From assembly GCA_025362315.1 (NCBI GenBank), contig JANYGP010000071.1, forward strand, positions 124,001-188,000: a stretch of DNA of 64,000 nt, read 5' to 3'. How positions within the stretch are numbered: position 1 is the stretch's first letter; each line of letters opens with the position of its first letter. Positions 55,857-64,000 of this stretch are shown here, piece after piece. The position numbers and the translations under genes were made by a program. The notes beneath the pieces are model-generated. The model had not been told where the DNA came from and made no database searches. It worked only from the letters and a program-made list of their open reading frames with translations. This stretch comes from Polaromonas sp. (GTDB lineage: Bacteria > Pseudomonadota > Gammaproteobacteria > Burkholderiales > Burkholderiaceae_C).

Positions 55857-56594
55857 TCAATACTGGAACGTAACCCGCCGCGACAGTTGTTCAAATGCCA
55901 TGTCAACCGTGATGGCCAGCAAGGCGACCAGCAAGGCGCCTTGCAAAACATATGCAGTGTTGAAGCCGCTCAGGCCCACAATGATGGGCGAGCCGAGCGT
56001 TTTGGCTCCCACAGTCGATGCGATGGTGGCAGTGCCGATGTTGATGATGACCGAGGTGCGCACCCCCGACAGCCAGACAGGCAGCGCCAGCGGAAGGTCA
56101 ATTTCACGCAGGCACTGAAGGCGTGTCAAGCCCAGACTGAACGCGGATTGCTGCTGGATTTGCGGCACGTTTTGCAAACCGCTGATGGCGCCCTGCACCA
56201 CTGGCAGCAGACCGTACAGCGCCAGTGCCAGCAGTGCAGGCAGTTCACCAAAGCCAACGATGGGTACAGCGAGCGCCAGCACCGCCACTGGCGGAAAAGC
56301 CTGGCTGATGGCCAGCATGCTGTCGACCAGCGGTTTGAACGGTCGGCCCCATGGCTGCATCACGCCAACGCCGACAGCAGTGCCGACAATGACCGCAAAA
56401 ACACTGGACACAGCCACCAGTGCGCCGTGCTGCAGCAACAGCCCCACAAAAGGTTCTTGCGCATACACAGGCCGGTCAAGCGCCGGGAAAAGATAGCTGA
56501 ACACAGGCGCTGAATAGGGCAGCACCGCTGCCGATGCTGCCAGCACACTGGCAAGCAGCAGCACTGTCCACCAATTGCGGTTGCGGGTCTTCAC
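55857..56594 (-). CDS. Osmoprotectant ABC permease, YehW-like
   Basis: 245 aa (E. coli YehW is 243). About five or six membrane helices; the permease EAA-like loop (ALSLGLTRLQCLREIDLPLALPVWLSGVRTS) contacts an ATPase. It imports quaternary ammonium compounds. The ATG overlaps the upstream YehY-like stop (ATGA). It is the last gene of the transporter set, followed by a repeat copy. Confidence 0.88.
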   Translation of the reverse strand: MKTRNRNWWTVLLLASVLAASAAVLPYSAPVFSYLFPALDRPVYAQEPFVGLLLQHGALVAVSSVFAVIVGTAVGVGVMQPWGRPFKPLVDSMLAISQAFPPVAVLALAVPIVGFGELPALLALALYGLLPVVQGAISGLQNVPQIQQQSAFSLGLTRLQCLREIDLPLALPVWLSGVRTSVIINIGTATIASTVGAKTLGSPIIVGLSGFNTAYVLQGALLVALLAITVDMAFEQLSRRVTFQY

Positions 56595-57769
56595 CGAGAC
56601 ACTTTCACTTTTGCTTTTACGCGGGCCCAGACAGTGAGCAACCTGAAAAGAAGGTCAGTTGCAATGCCCAGCGCGATGATGGGCAGCACGCCCAGCAGCA
56701 CCAGGTCTTGGGCATTGGAAAACAGGCCTTCAAACAAGACACTGCCCAGGCCACCCGCGCCAATCAGCGCTGAAACCGCAGCCATTCCCACCGTGGCGAC
56801 CGCTGCAGTGCGCACACCGGCCAGCATGACAGGCAAAGCCAGCGGCAGCTCAATGGTGCGCAGCACTTGCCAGCGCGTCAAACCCAGCGCAAAAGCGGCT
56901 TGGGCCATCGAGTTGGACACCTGCTGCAAACCAGTCAGCGTGCTGCGCACCACGGGCAACAGACCGTAGAGAGTCAGGGTGATTACTGCTGGCGCCAGAC
57001 CCACACCACTGATGCCTGCACGACCAATAGCCGGCAGGCTGGCGGCCAGCAATGCCAGAGGCAGCATCAACATACCGAAAAGCGCAATTGACGGAATGGT
57101 CTGGACAATGTTGAGCACGGCAAACACCGCCCGGCCCAGGCCCGGGCGCAAATAGGCTGCCCAGGCCAGCGGCAGCCCGATGGCAAGCGTGAATGCCATG
57201 ACCAGCAGCACTATTTGCAGGTGCCTGCCAATGACAGCAGCAAGTCCACCGGATTGGTTGGCATATTCTTTTGTGAGTGAAAGATCGGCGCACACGCCGC
57301 TTGCCAGAAGTGCAATTACCGCCAAAAGCACCATTGACCACATGGCCAAAGACTGGAGCAGGGAAGCACGCAGTTGTTGCAAGGTGCTGCTCAAGCCAAA
57401 ACCCAGCAGGGACGCTGTCACCCAAAAGGCGCTGCCCAATGCCACACGGGCAAGGGTTGTCTGGCCTTGCAAACTAGCAGTCGCCTGATTGCCAGCCAGC
57501 CAGAGCAATGCCGCAAGGGCCGTAGCAATCGCAAATGTCGCCAGCAGCAACCATGACCGCGCCGGCCTGAAGAAATGACCTGCAACAGCCGCCACAAGAA
57601 CAGCCAGCAACGCCAGGCCATAGACGGGCGCGACAGCGAAAAAATAGACCGGTTGGCCCGACACAAGCCGGTTGGCAGCCACTTTGAGAAAAGGCAAGGC
57701 CCAAAGTGCAGCCAGACCCAAAACCAGCAAACACGGAAGGACCGGGTTGCGGCGCTTGTCTTCAGTCAT
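56591..57769 (-). CDS. Osmoprotectant ABC permease, YehY-like
   Basis: 392 aa (E. coli YehY is 385). Extra N-terminal helices, then the permease domain with ALGLTRWQVLRTIELPLALPVMLAGVRTA as EAA loop. Two permeases with such loops need an ATPase, but no ATPase gene lies between them as yehX does in E. coli yehZYXW. Confidence 0.88.
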   Translation of the reverse strand: MTEDKRRNPVLPCLLVLGLAALWALPFLKVAANRLVSGQPVYFFAVAPVYGLALLAVLVAAVAGHFFRPARSWLLLATFAIATALAALLWLAGNQATASLQGQTTLARVALGSAFWVTASLLGFGLSSTLQQLRASLLQSLAMWSMVLLAVIALLASGVCADLSLTKEYANQSGGLAAVIGRHLQIVLLVMAFTLAIGLPLAWAAYLRPGLGRAVFAVLNIVQTIPSIALFGMLMLPLALLAASLPAIGRAGISGVGLAPAVITLTLYGLLPVVRSTLTGLQQVSNSMAQAAFALGLTRWQVLRTIELPLALPVMLAGVRTAAVATVGMAAVSALIGAGGLGSVLFEGLFSNAQDLVLLGVLPIIALGIATDLLFRLLTVWARVKAKVKVSR

Positions 57770-57842
57770 GTTGCAAATTGGTGCAGAGCACCATGAACAA
57801 CTGCGTTGGGTGCCACCCCTTGCTGTGGTCCATCACGGCCAA

Positions 57843-58817
57843 TTACTTGAGCAGTCCTTTGGACTTTAAAAAATCACCGGCTACTTTTTTGGCGTCTTGG
57901 CCTTCCAGCTGGATTTTTGCATTCAAAGTTTGCAGCGTTGCGCGGTCCAGCAACTTGAACACGGGGGCAAGCACATCGGCAATTTTCGGGTTGTTCTTCA
58001 ACACCTCTTCGCGCACGATGGGTGCTGGTGCATACACCGGCTGGACACCCAGCGTGTCTTCCAGAATCACCAGGCCCAGGGCAGACACAGCGCCGTCGGT
58101 CCCGTAAGCCATGGCAGCATTGACACCAGATGTTTTGTCATAAGCCGCACGAACCGTGACGGCAGTGTCGCCACCTGCCAGGCTCAGCAACTGCTCGGGC
58201 TTGAGCTTGAAGTTGTACGCTGCCTGAAATGCAGGCAGTGCGTCAGAGCGTTCCACAAATTCAGCGGATGCTGCCAGCTTGAATTGCCCCGGCCGGGCAC
58301 CTGCAGTCGCCAGCCAGGTCGACAGGTCGCTCAAGGAAACCAGCTTGTTGGCAGTTGCCACGTCCTGGCGAATCGCGATGGCCCATGTGTTGTTGGCCGG
58401 CGCTGGTGCCAGCCAGACGATTTTGTTTTTGGCATAGTCCAGCGTTTTGACGCGTTCGTAGCCAGCCTGCAGATTTTTCCAGACCGGGCTTTTCTCTTCT
58501 GCAAAAATGAATGCACCGTTGCCCGTGTATTCCGGGTAAAGGTCAACCTCCCCGGCCGTGATCGCGCCGCGCATCACCTGGGTGTTGCCCAGCGACACTT
58601 TGCTGGTGGTTTTGATGCCGTTGGCCTCCAGGGCCAGCACGATCATGTTGCCCAGCAACTTGCCTTCCGTGTCGATTTTGGAACCCACGCGTACCGGCGC
58701 ACTGGCTTGGGCAAACGCCGCAGTGCCCAGCACGGCCGCTGCGCATCCGATGGCCAGCCTGGCCAGGGTGCGTTTGCTGAATTTGCTGACGAATTGAATA
58801 TCAATCATGTGTTTCAT
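57843..58817 (-). CDS. Osmoprotectant-binding protein, YehZ/OpuBC-like
   Basis: 324 aa. Signal peptide cleaved after residue ~34 (AAFAQ), mature part opening VRVGSKIDTEGKLLGNMIVLALE, with the type II binding fold and YPEYTGNGAF. Binds a compatible solute such as glycine betaine. The ATG overlaps the nagZ stop (ATGA), so the transporter is read from the housekeeping operon. Confidence 0.88.
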   Translation of the reverse strand: MKHMIDIQFVSKFSKRTLARLAIGCAAAVLGTAAFAQASAPVRVGSKIDTEGKLLGNMIVLALEANGIKTTSKVSLGNTQVMRGAITAGEVDLYPEYTGNGAFIFAEEKSPVWKNLQAGYERVKTLDYAKNKIVWLAPAPANNTWAIAIRQDVATANKLVSLSDLSTWLATAGARPGQFKLAASAEFVERSDALPAFQAAYNFKLKPEQLLSLAGGDTAVTVRAAYDKTSGVNAAMAYGTDGAVSALGLVILEDTLGVQPVYAPAPIVREEVLKNNPKIADVLAPVFKLLDRATLQTLNAKIQLEGQDAKKVAGDFLKSKGLLK

Positions 58818-59896
58818 GGAATTAACCCCATAGCGTGCATATAGGCAGGATGAAGCATCAAATCATCCCACGAATGGGCTTTTGTGGTGGGCAGCAGGTC
58901 AAGCCTGCGCAATTCGCTCGATTCAAGTGCCTCCCAGCGACCCCTGAGCAAAGCCTGTGTCATGCCGTCAAGCAGTTCATCGACTGCCCTTCCCTTGTTG
59001 TTTTCTGCGTCAAGCGACTGGTTGCAGAGCAGCACCATGTCGCAGCCCGCGTTGAGCGCAGTCACCGCCGCTTGGGTGTAACTGACCTGCTTGCCGTCAA
59101 TGATGCGGGCACCTGCCATGCTCAGGTCGTCGCTGAAAATCGCGCCGCCAAAGCCAAGCTGGCCGCGCAAAATGTAAGTTAGCCACTGCTCTGAAAAGCC
59201 AGCCGGGCGGCTGTCAACCTTGGGGTAAATCACGTGGGCGGGCATGACGCTGGTCAAGGTGGTGTTCAGCCAGTCGTAAGGCGCAGCGTCGTCTGCAAGG
59301 ATGGCTTTGAGACTGCGCTTGTCAACCGGGATTTCATGGTGCGAATCCGCCTTGACGAAACCGTGACCCGGAAAGTGTTTGCCGCAGTTCATCATGCCGG
59401 CCTGCAACAAGCCGTGCATCAGGCTTTTGGCCAGCAGGGTGACAACGCGTGGGTCGCGGCCAAATGCGCGGTCGCCGATGATGGCGCTTTCACCGTGGTT
59501 CAAATCCAGAACTGGGGCAAAGCTGAAGTCAACACCGCAGCTGCGCAGCTCGGCAGCCAGCACATAGCCGCAAGCCGTCGCAGCATTGGTGGCTGCCAAT
59601 TGGTCTTTGACCCACAACTCGCCGAGTGCCCGCATGGGCGGCAAGTGGGTAAAGCCGTCGGTTTTAAAGCGCTGCACGCGCCCGCCCTCGTGGTCAACAC
59701 AAATCAAGAGGTCTTTGCGAATGCTTTTGATGGCCGCGCACAGGCTGGTGAGCTGCGCGCGGCCACCACTGTCACCTTGCCAGTTGCGGGCAAACAGAAT
59801 CACGCCGCCCGTCAGCGGGTTTTTGAGCCGGCGGCGGTCGTCTTTGCTCAGGCTGGTGCCGGCAATGTCAATGATGAGAGGGGCGTGTTGGGTCAT
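58814..59896 (-). CDS. nagZ: Beta-N-acetylhexosaminidase (cell-wall recycling)
   Basis: 360 aa GH3 enzyme. The KHFPGHGFVKADSHHEIP segment holds the loop His of NagZ, and SDDLSMAG holds the nucleophile Asp. Releases GlcNAc from anhydromuropeptides in the cytoplasm. ATG 59896 is preferred; the frame runs upstream through a dispersed-repeat copy without support. Confidence 0.93.
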   Translation of the reverse strand: MTQHAPLIIDIAGTSLSKDDRRRLKNPLTGGVILFARNWQGDSGGRAQLTSLCAAIKSIRKDLLICVDHEGGRVQRFKTDGFTHLPPMRALGELWVKDQLAATNAATACGYVLAAELRSCGVDFSFAPVLDLNHGESAIIGDRAFGRDPRVVTLLAKSLMHGLLQAGMMNCGKHFPGHGFVKADSHHEIPVDKRSLKAILADDAAPYDWLNTTLTSVMPAHVIYPKVDSRPAGFSEQWLTYILRGQLGFGGAIFSDDLSMAGARIIDGKQVSYTQAAVTALNAGCDMVLLCNQSLDAENNKGRAVDELLDGMTQALLRGRWEALESSELRRLDLLPTTKAHSWDDLMLHPAYMHAMGLIP

Positions 59897-59910
59897 GTCT
59901 ATTGCGTTTA

Positions 59911-59966
59911 CTATTAATTCAGGAGCTGCTAGCGCCCGTATATATTGGGCTAAAGACACATTTTAT
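59911..59966 (+). repeat. Dispersed ~55-bp palindromic repeat
   Basis: CTATTAATTCAGGAGCTGCTAGCGCCCGTA, then TATTGGGCTAAAGACA. It lies in the gap between acpS and nagZ, where GCCC...GGGC can pair. Confidence 0.75.
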
Positions 59967-59978
59967 CGTTGAAAAGGC

Positions 59979-60383
59979 TTAAAAACCGTCATTTTTCTGC
60001 TCAACCACCACAAAACTCGCTGCGTAGTCGGTTTCATCGGTCACGCTGACATGGGCGCTGAGTTGACGGGCTTCAAACCATTGTTTTAGTGCGCCGTGCA
60101 GCACGATGCAGGGTTTGCCGCTGGGCAGCTTGCCCACTTCGCAATGGCGCCAAGTCATCGGCATGCGCATCCCGGTGCCAATGGCTTTGCTGAAAGCTTC
60201 CTTGGCCGAAAAGCGTGTGGCCAGGTAGCTCACGCCCCGGTCGGGCCAGCGCATGCTTCGCTCCTGCCAGGTTTGCATTTCACCATCGCTCAGGATTTTC
60301 CGGGCAAAACGTTCGCCATGGCGTTCAATACTGGCACGGATGCGGCGCACGTCGCAAATATCTGTGCCTATGCCATAAATCAT
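59979..60383 (-). CDS. acpS: Holo-acyl-carrier-protein synthase
   Basis: 134 aa. [14 protein letters not shown] with the metal Asp, and [14 protein letters not shown] with the Glu. Attaches phosphopantetheine to acyl carrier protein. The ATG overlaps the pdxJ stop by four bases. Confidence 0.95.
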   Translation of the reverse strand: MIYGIGTDICDVRRIRASIERHGERFARKILSDGEMQTWQERSMRWPDRGVSYLATRFSAKEAFSKAIGTGMRMPMTWRHCEVGKLPSGKPCIVLHGALKQWFEARQLSAHVSVTDETDYAASFVVVEQKNDGF

Positions 60384-61150
60384 GGGCTGGCAAACGCCCT
60401 GTCAATACAGCCCAAATATTCTTTGACTATTGCGTCGTAACCCAGCTCAAGCGCATCGGCAATCAGCGCATGGCCAATGGACACTTCCAGCACGCCAGGC
60501 ACGGCCTGGATAAATTCAGTGAGGTTGTCGCGATTCAGATCGTGGCCCGCATTGACTCCTAAATCGATAGCTGCTGCCGCCCGTGCTGATTCGGTAAAAC
60601 GGCTTAAAGCCTCTGATTTTTGCGCTGTACCCCAAGCTCTGGCGTAGCTTTCGGTGTAAAACTCGACCCGGTCAGCGCCAACAGCCTTGGCTTGCACCAT
60701 GGCCTCGGGAATCGGGTCCATGAACAAACTGACGCGCACACCGAGCGCACGGACCTGCGCAATCAGTGGCTGAAGACGCTCGGCATCTTGCGGAAAACGC
60801 CAGCCGTGGTCGCTGGTGAACTGGTCTTCACTGTCAGGCACAAAGGTGCACTGGTGCACGGGCAGGCCGCGCGCTGCCAGGTCGTGGACAAAACCGAGCA
60901 GATTTTGAAACGGGTTGCCCTCGATGTTGAATTCCCGGTCTGGCCAGTCTTTCATCATGGCGGCAATCTCGAACACATCGGCGCTGCGAATATGCCGCCC
61001 ATCAGGCCGGGGATGAACCGTGATGCCGTTGGCACCGGCCTGAAGGCACAGGCGCGCAGCACGCACCACATTCGGAATGCCGAGGTGGCGGGTGTTGCGC
61101 AGCAAGGCAACTTTGTTGACGTTGACGGATAAAGCAGTTTTATGCAGCAT
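60380..61150 (-). CDS. pdxJ: Pyridoxine 5'-phosphate synthase
   Basis: 256 aa TIM barrel; makes pyridoxine phosphate from 3-amino-1-hydroxyacetone phosphate and deoxyxylulose phosphate. [14 protein letters not shown] near residue 47, [20 protein letters not shown] and [12 protein letters not shown] are seen. The stretch [20 protein letters not shown] is encoded by bases that resemble the dispersed repeat; see findings. It lies 3 bases after recO. Confidence 0.94.
   Translation of the reverse strand: MLHKTALSVNVNKVALLRNTRHLGIPNVVRAARLCLQAGANGITVHPRPDGRHIRSADVFEIAAMMKDWPDREFNIEGNPFQNLLGFVHDLAARGLPVHQCTFVPDSEDQFTSDHGWRFPQDAERLQPLIAQVRALGVRVSLFMDPIPEAMVQAKAVGADRVEFYTESYARAWGTAQKSEALSRFTESARAAAAIDLGVNAGHDLNRDNLTEFIQAVPGVLEVSIGHALIADALELGYDAIVKEYLGCIDRAFASP
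60557..60622 (-). repeat. Repeat-like segment inside pdxJ
   Basis: On the plus strand the bases AAATCGATAGCTGCTGCCGCCC and then GGCTTAAAGCCTCTGA resemble the dispersed repeat arms. It may be an in-frame repeat-derived stretch or chance similarity in an Ala-rich helix. Confidence 0.3.
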
Positions 61151-61153
61151 GGC

Positions 61154-61903
61154 TCAGAGTGATTGGAGGTCTATCATCATCTGCCGGGTTTTTAAAACCT
61201 TGACATCACAATGGTAGTGCAGCAGCGCGCGCAGCTGGGTTTTCAGTTCAGGCAAGTGGTTGATGCAGGCCTGCATGGTCTCTACAAAAGGAGCGTCGCC
61301 GTCAAGCGCCTGCTGAAGCGCCAGCCACTGCGCGCCGCTCAGGGAACTGCGGTCGTCGTCATGTGCCTCACGCAGGCCAGCTTCAGCCAGCAGCACGTAG
61401 GGCGCATCTGCATCCAGGCTGGCAAGCGTAGCGGTCTGAACATCCAGCCTTGGTAAAAAACCAATGTCGCGCAGCAGTCGCAGCTCAAACGCCCTCAGTG
61501 CGACCTGCAGCGTGTCACTGCTCTGGCTGGCCAGCAACTGCACCGTGGCAGCATAGGCGTCAAACAGCACTGGGTGCGGGTCGTCTCTGGCCAGAAGCCG
61601 CATCAAAAGCTCATTGAGGTAGTAGCCCGACAGCAGCGCATCGCCTGTTGGCATCACGTGGCCGCCTTGCCATTCCGCACTTTTGAGATTGCGGATTTCA
61701 GCATCGCCGCCAAAGGCAACATGCAGCAGCTGAAGGGGGAGCAAAATCGGCCTGAAATTGGAGCTGGGCCTTTTGGCGCCACGCGCAATCAGCGCAATGC
61801 GGCCGTACGTGCGCGTGAACACCTCCAGAATCAGGCTGGACTCGCTCCAGTCGTAGCGATGCAGGACATAGGCTGGTTCGTCTGCAATACGCTTAGCAAT
61901 CAA
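61154..61903 (-). CDS. recO: DNA repair protein RecO
   Basis: 249 aa. N-terminal OB fold ([37 protein letters not shown]), then a mostly helical body ending [25 protein letters not shown]. Works with RecR in RecFOR gap repair. The Cys zinc motif of some RecO proteins is absent. Confidence 0.9.
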   Translation of the reverse strand: MIAKRIADEPAYVLHRYDWSESSLILEVFTRTYGRIALIARGAKRPSSNFRPILLPLQLLHVAFGGDAEIRNLKSAEWQGGHVMPTGDALLSGYYLNELLMRLLARDDPHPVLFDAYAATVQLLASQSSDTLQVALRAFELRLLRDIGFLPRLDVQTATLASLDADAPYVLLAEAGLREAHDDDRSSLSGAQWLALQQALDGDAPFVETMQACINHLPELKTQLRALLHYHCDVKVLKTRQMMIDLQSL

Positions 61904-62021
61904 AGTAGGAATGCCTTAATTCAAGCGGGGGCTTTGGGCCTGGCTTCGCCAGGCCGCAGGCGCCGTCCCCTGCCGGGGAAAAGGAACGACACGAAGTGCG
62001 CGACGACAGGGGGGAACCACG
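61904..62021. other. Gap between era and recO with strong hairpin
   Basis: 118 bases. A perfect stem GGCCTGGC/GCCAGGCC with loop TTC at 61937-61955 is followed by TCCCCTGCCGGGGA at 61966-61979. The pattern looks like a dispersed GC-rich element. It separates recO from era in an otherwise tightly packed operon. Confidence 0.5.
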
Positions 62022-63056
62022 TCACTCATAACCAAAGGTTTTGACGCGCGCCTCGTCGTCGGCCCAGCCGGACCTGACTTTGACCCAGATTTCCAGAAAC
62101 ACTTTATTGCCCGTCAGCGCCTCCAGCTCATGGCGGGCCTCGGTTCCCATGCGCTTGAGCTTTTCACCCTTGTCACCAATGACCATGCCTTTGTGGCCAT
62201 CCCGCTCAACCACAATGGTGGCGGCAATCTTGCGCAGGTTGCCCTCCTGTTCGTATTTGTCAATGATGACGGTCGATGTGTAGGGCAGCTCGTCGCCGGT
62301 CAGGCGAAACAGCTTTTCACGGATCATTTCAGCGGCCATAAAACGGTCGCTGCGGTCGGTTAGGGCGTCGGCATCGTGCATCCACGGCTGCTGGGGCAAA
62401 TACTTTTCACAGATGCCAAACACGCGCTCGACGTCTTTAGCACTGTTGGCAGACATCGGAACAAACTCGGCAAAGTCGCGTTTGGTCTGCATCATTTGCA
62501 ACCACGGCGCGATGTCGCCGCGCCGGTGAATCAGGTCAAACTTGTTGGCCAGCAAAATGGCAGGCGTGCCAGGCGGCAGCAGGCCAAGTACCTTCTCATC
62601 GGCCTGGTTGAACTGACCGGCCTCGACCACAAACACAATCAGGTCTACATCGTTGACAGTGCCGACGACGGTTCTGTTCAGTGAGCGATTCAGTGCATTG
62701 CCGTGACGGGTCTGAAACCCGGGTGTGTCCACAAACACAAACTGGGACGCACCCACTGTTTTCATGCCAGTGATGCGGTGGCGTGTGGTTTGGGCCTTGC
62801 GGGAGGTGATGCTGACCTTTTGCCCCACCAGTGCATTCAAAAGGGTTGATTTGCCCACGTTGGGTTTGCCAACAATGGCTATCAGGCCGCAGCGCTGAGC
62901 GTCAATTGGCGGCGTGCCAGGCGTGCCAGCAGTTAAAGCATCACCAGCAGGCGCTGTGCTGGCACGTTTTGAAAACGCCCTGACCATCATGGCCTCCACA
63001 GCTGCAGCCTGCGTGTTGGCAGCCACTTCTTCGAGGGTCAGTTTTTTCTCGCTCAT
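62022..63056 (-). CDS. era: GTPase Era
   Basis: 344 aa. GTPase motifs [17 protein letters not shown] (G1), VDTPGF (G3) and NKFDL (G4), then a C-terminal KH RNA-binding domain ([19 protein letters not shown]). Helps 30S assembly. The protein has an N-terminal extension of about 55 residues, Ala/Thr-rich, compared with the ~300-aa family. The ATG overlaps the rnc stop (ATGA). Confidence 0.95.
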   Translation of the reverse strand: MSEKKLTLEEVAANTQAAAVEAMMVRAFSKRASTAPAGDALTAGTPGTPPIDAQRCGLIAIVGKPNVGKSTLLNALVGQKVSITSRKAQTTRHRITGMKTVGASQFVFVDTPGFQTRHGNALNRSLNRTVVGTVNDVDLIVFVVEAGQFNQADEKVLGLLPPGTPAILLANKFDLIHRRGDIAPWLQMMQTKRDFAEFVPMSANSAKDVERVFGICEKYLPQQPWMHDADALTDRSDRFMAAEMIREKLFRLTGDELPYTSTVIIDKYEQEGNLRKIAATIVVERDGHKGMVIGDKGEKLKRMGTEARHELEALTGNKVFLEIWVKVRSGWADDEARVKTFGYE

Positions 63057-63748
63057 AAGGTCTTGATGTATGCCAGCATGACAGCTGCAGCAGCCTGCTC
63101 GCCAGCCCGGCGTGAATTTCCAATGCCGCGTTCAGCGTGCCTGAATTCGATGATTTCACACTCCACATCGAATGTCTGTTTGTGCGCTGCACCTTCGGTG
63201 CCGACAATGCGGTAGATCGGCAAATTCATTTTTCGGCCTTGCAGCCATTCCTGTAATTCAGTCTTTGGGTCCTTGCCAATGGCATCCATGCGGGCATTGA
63301 TTTCAACATTTTTAAACAGGCGCTGCACCAGGGCCGAGGCTGTTTCAAAACCTGCATCCAGGTACACCGCACCAATGACCGCTTCTAGCGCATCAGCCAG
63401 AATGGAAGGCCGCTTTTGCCCACCTGACTTGGCTTCGCCCTCACCCAGACGCAGGAGATTGGGCAAACCAAGCGCGACAGCAGCCTGATGCAGTGTCTCC
63501 TGCTTGACCAGATTTGCACGGGCTCGCGACAAATCCCCTTCTGCCAGCTGATCCAGGCGTTCGTACAGCAATCCGGCAACCGCCAGATTCAATACAGAAT
63601 CACCCAAAAACTCCAGGCGCTCATTGTGGTCGGATGAAAAGCTGCGATGTGTAACGGCCTGCAGCAGCAAACCGGGCGCAGAAAACTCATGCTCAAGGCG
63701 CTTTTGCAGCCCTGGCAGACCTGCGCTGGACGCTGTGCTGTCCCGCAC
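63053..63748 (-). CDS. rnc: Ribonuclease III
   Basis: 231 aa. Signature [13 protein letters not shown] with the catalytic Asp, [18 protein letters not shown] with the second acidic pair, then a double-stranded-RNA-binding domain ([20 protein letters not shown]). Processes rRNA precursors and other duplex RNA. One base after the upstream stop is shared, typical of this operon. Confidence 0.96.
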   Translation of the reverse strand: MRDSTASSAGLPGLQKRLEHEFSAPGLLLQAVTHRSFSSDHNERLEFLGDSVLNLAVAGLLYERLDQLAEGDLSRARANLVKQETLHQAAVALGLPNLLRLGEGEAKSGGQKRPSILADALEAVIGAVYLDAGFETASALVQRLFKNVEINARMDAIGKDPKTELQEWLQGRKMNLPIYRIVGTEGAAHKQTFDVECEIIEFRHAERGIGNSRRAGEQAAAAVMLAYIKTL

Positions 63749-64000
63749 TTATTTTGAGCGGCCGGAGTACTTCAGCAGCAAGTAGGCAGGGCCGCCCAAA
63801 TGAATTTCCTTGCTGTAAGCAAACGCCACAACCGTTTTTTCACCTTCTTTGGTCACTTCAAGATCTTTGCCAGCGATCGATTTGATATCGTCAATGTCCC
63901 GGGCTTTGTCAAAGATCTTGCGAACCTCAGCCACTGTTCCGCCATCTTTGGATTTGTTGGCTGCCTTGTCAATTGCCTGGTATTCAACGAGTGTGGGAAA
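63749..64000 (-). CDS. DUF4845-family protein, partial at right edge
   Basis: The frame is open to the right window end and reads FPTLVEYQAIDKAANKSKDG near the edge, ending LLLKYSGRSK. 83 residues are seen. It matches the C-terminal part of DUF4845 proteins, which sit between lepB and rnc in betaproteobacteria. The start lies outside the window; the GTG at 63934 is internal. Confidence 0.85.
   Translation of the reverse strand, partial: FPTLVEYQAIDKAANKSKDGGTVAEVRKIFDKARDIDDIKSIAGKDLEVTKEGEKTVVAFAYSKEIHLGGPAYLLLKYSGRSK

Overview
The window looks like a chromosomal segment of a betaproteobacterium of the order Burkholderiales, most likely family Comamonadaceae. This is inferred from the gene order DUF4845-rnc-era-recO-pdxJ-acpS-nagZ, the liv genes next to an acyl-CoA synthetase, a short cysteine-rich protein I associate with this group, and a dispersed ~55-bp palindromic repeat. 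No search could be run, so the taxon is an inference. Coding density is high. The one RNA gene seen is a tRNA-Thr.

Region by region. 1-4.7 kb: end of a branched-chain amino acid ABC transporter operon (livG partial, livF, long-chain acyl-CoA synthetase, periplasmic binding protein). 4.7-10.4 kb: housekeeping genes prfB (with the programmed +1 frameshift site), a HAD phosphatase, pepN (carrying an in-frame repeat insertion) and fbp. 10.5-14.8 kb: a decayed carbohydrate locus with a truncated family 2 glycoside hydrolase, a GH1-RmlD fusion and a glycosyltransferase. 15.2-25.1 kb: tRNA-Thr and ordinary genes (CNNM/CorC-like protein, apaH, YihY, DEAD-box helicase, zinc metallopeptidase, DUF4136 lipoprotein, pcp, dcd, LON-domain protein) plus three small hypothetical genes.

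25.1-48.1 kb is a large surface-glycan island and the most interesting part. A CapD/PglF-type dehydratase diverges from a plus-strand run (pseB-like, pseF-like, RmlD-like SDR, NeuB-family synthase, GT2, Gfo/Idh/MocA, DegT aminotransferase, GNAT, GT-B-like protein) that looks like a nonulosonic-acid (pseudaminic/legionaminic-like) pathway. This converges, 4 bases apart, with a long minus-strand run: MurJ-like flippase, HpcH/HpaI aldolase, PglC-type sugar transferase, two-subunit glycine decarboxylase (gcvPA-gcvPB) without gcvT or gcvH, asnB, type III glutamine synthetase, a GT-B-like protein, a PseA/WbpG-like N-acetyl sugar amidotransferase and an amidase. The second run combines glycine decarboxylation, amide synthesis and sugar amidination, and may be an undescribed sugar-modifying nitrogen or one-carbon supply module.

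48.2-64 kb: lysS, a YgjP-like metallopeptidase, an L,D-transpeptidase, a beta-barrel protein with a Pro/Ala-rich tail, a patch with an 11-bp tandem repeat, a broken PIN-domain gene and an ORF6N gene, a phosphoserine aminotransferase of the less usual type, a YehZYW-like osmoprotectant transporter with no ATPase gene, and the conserved nagZ-acpS-pdxJ-recO-era-rnc block running off the right edge.
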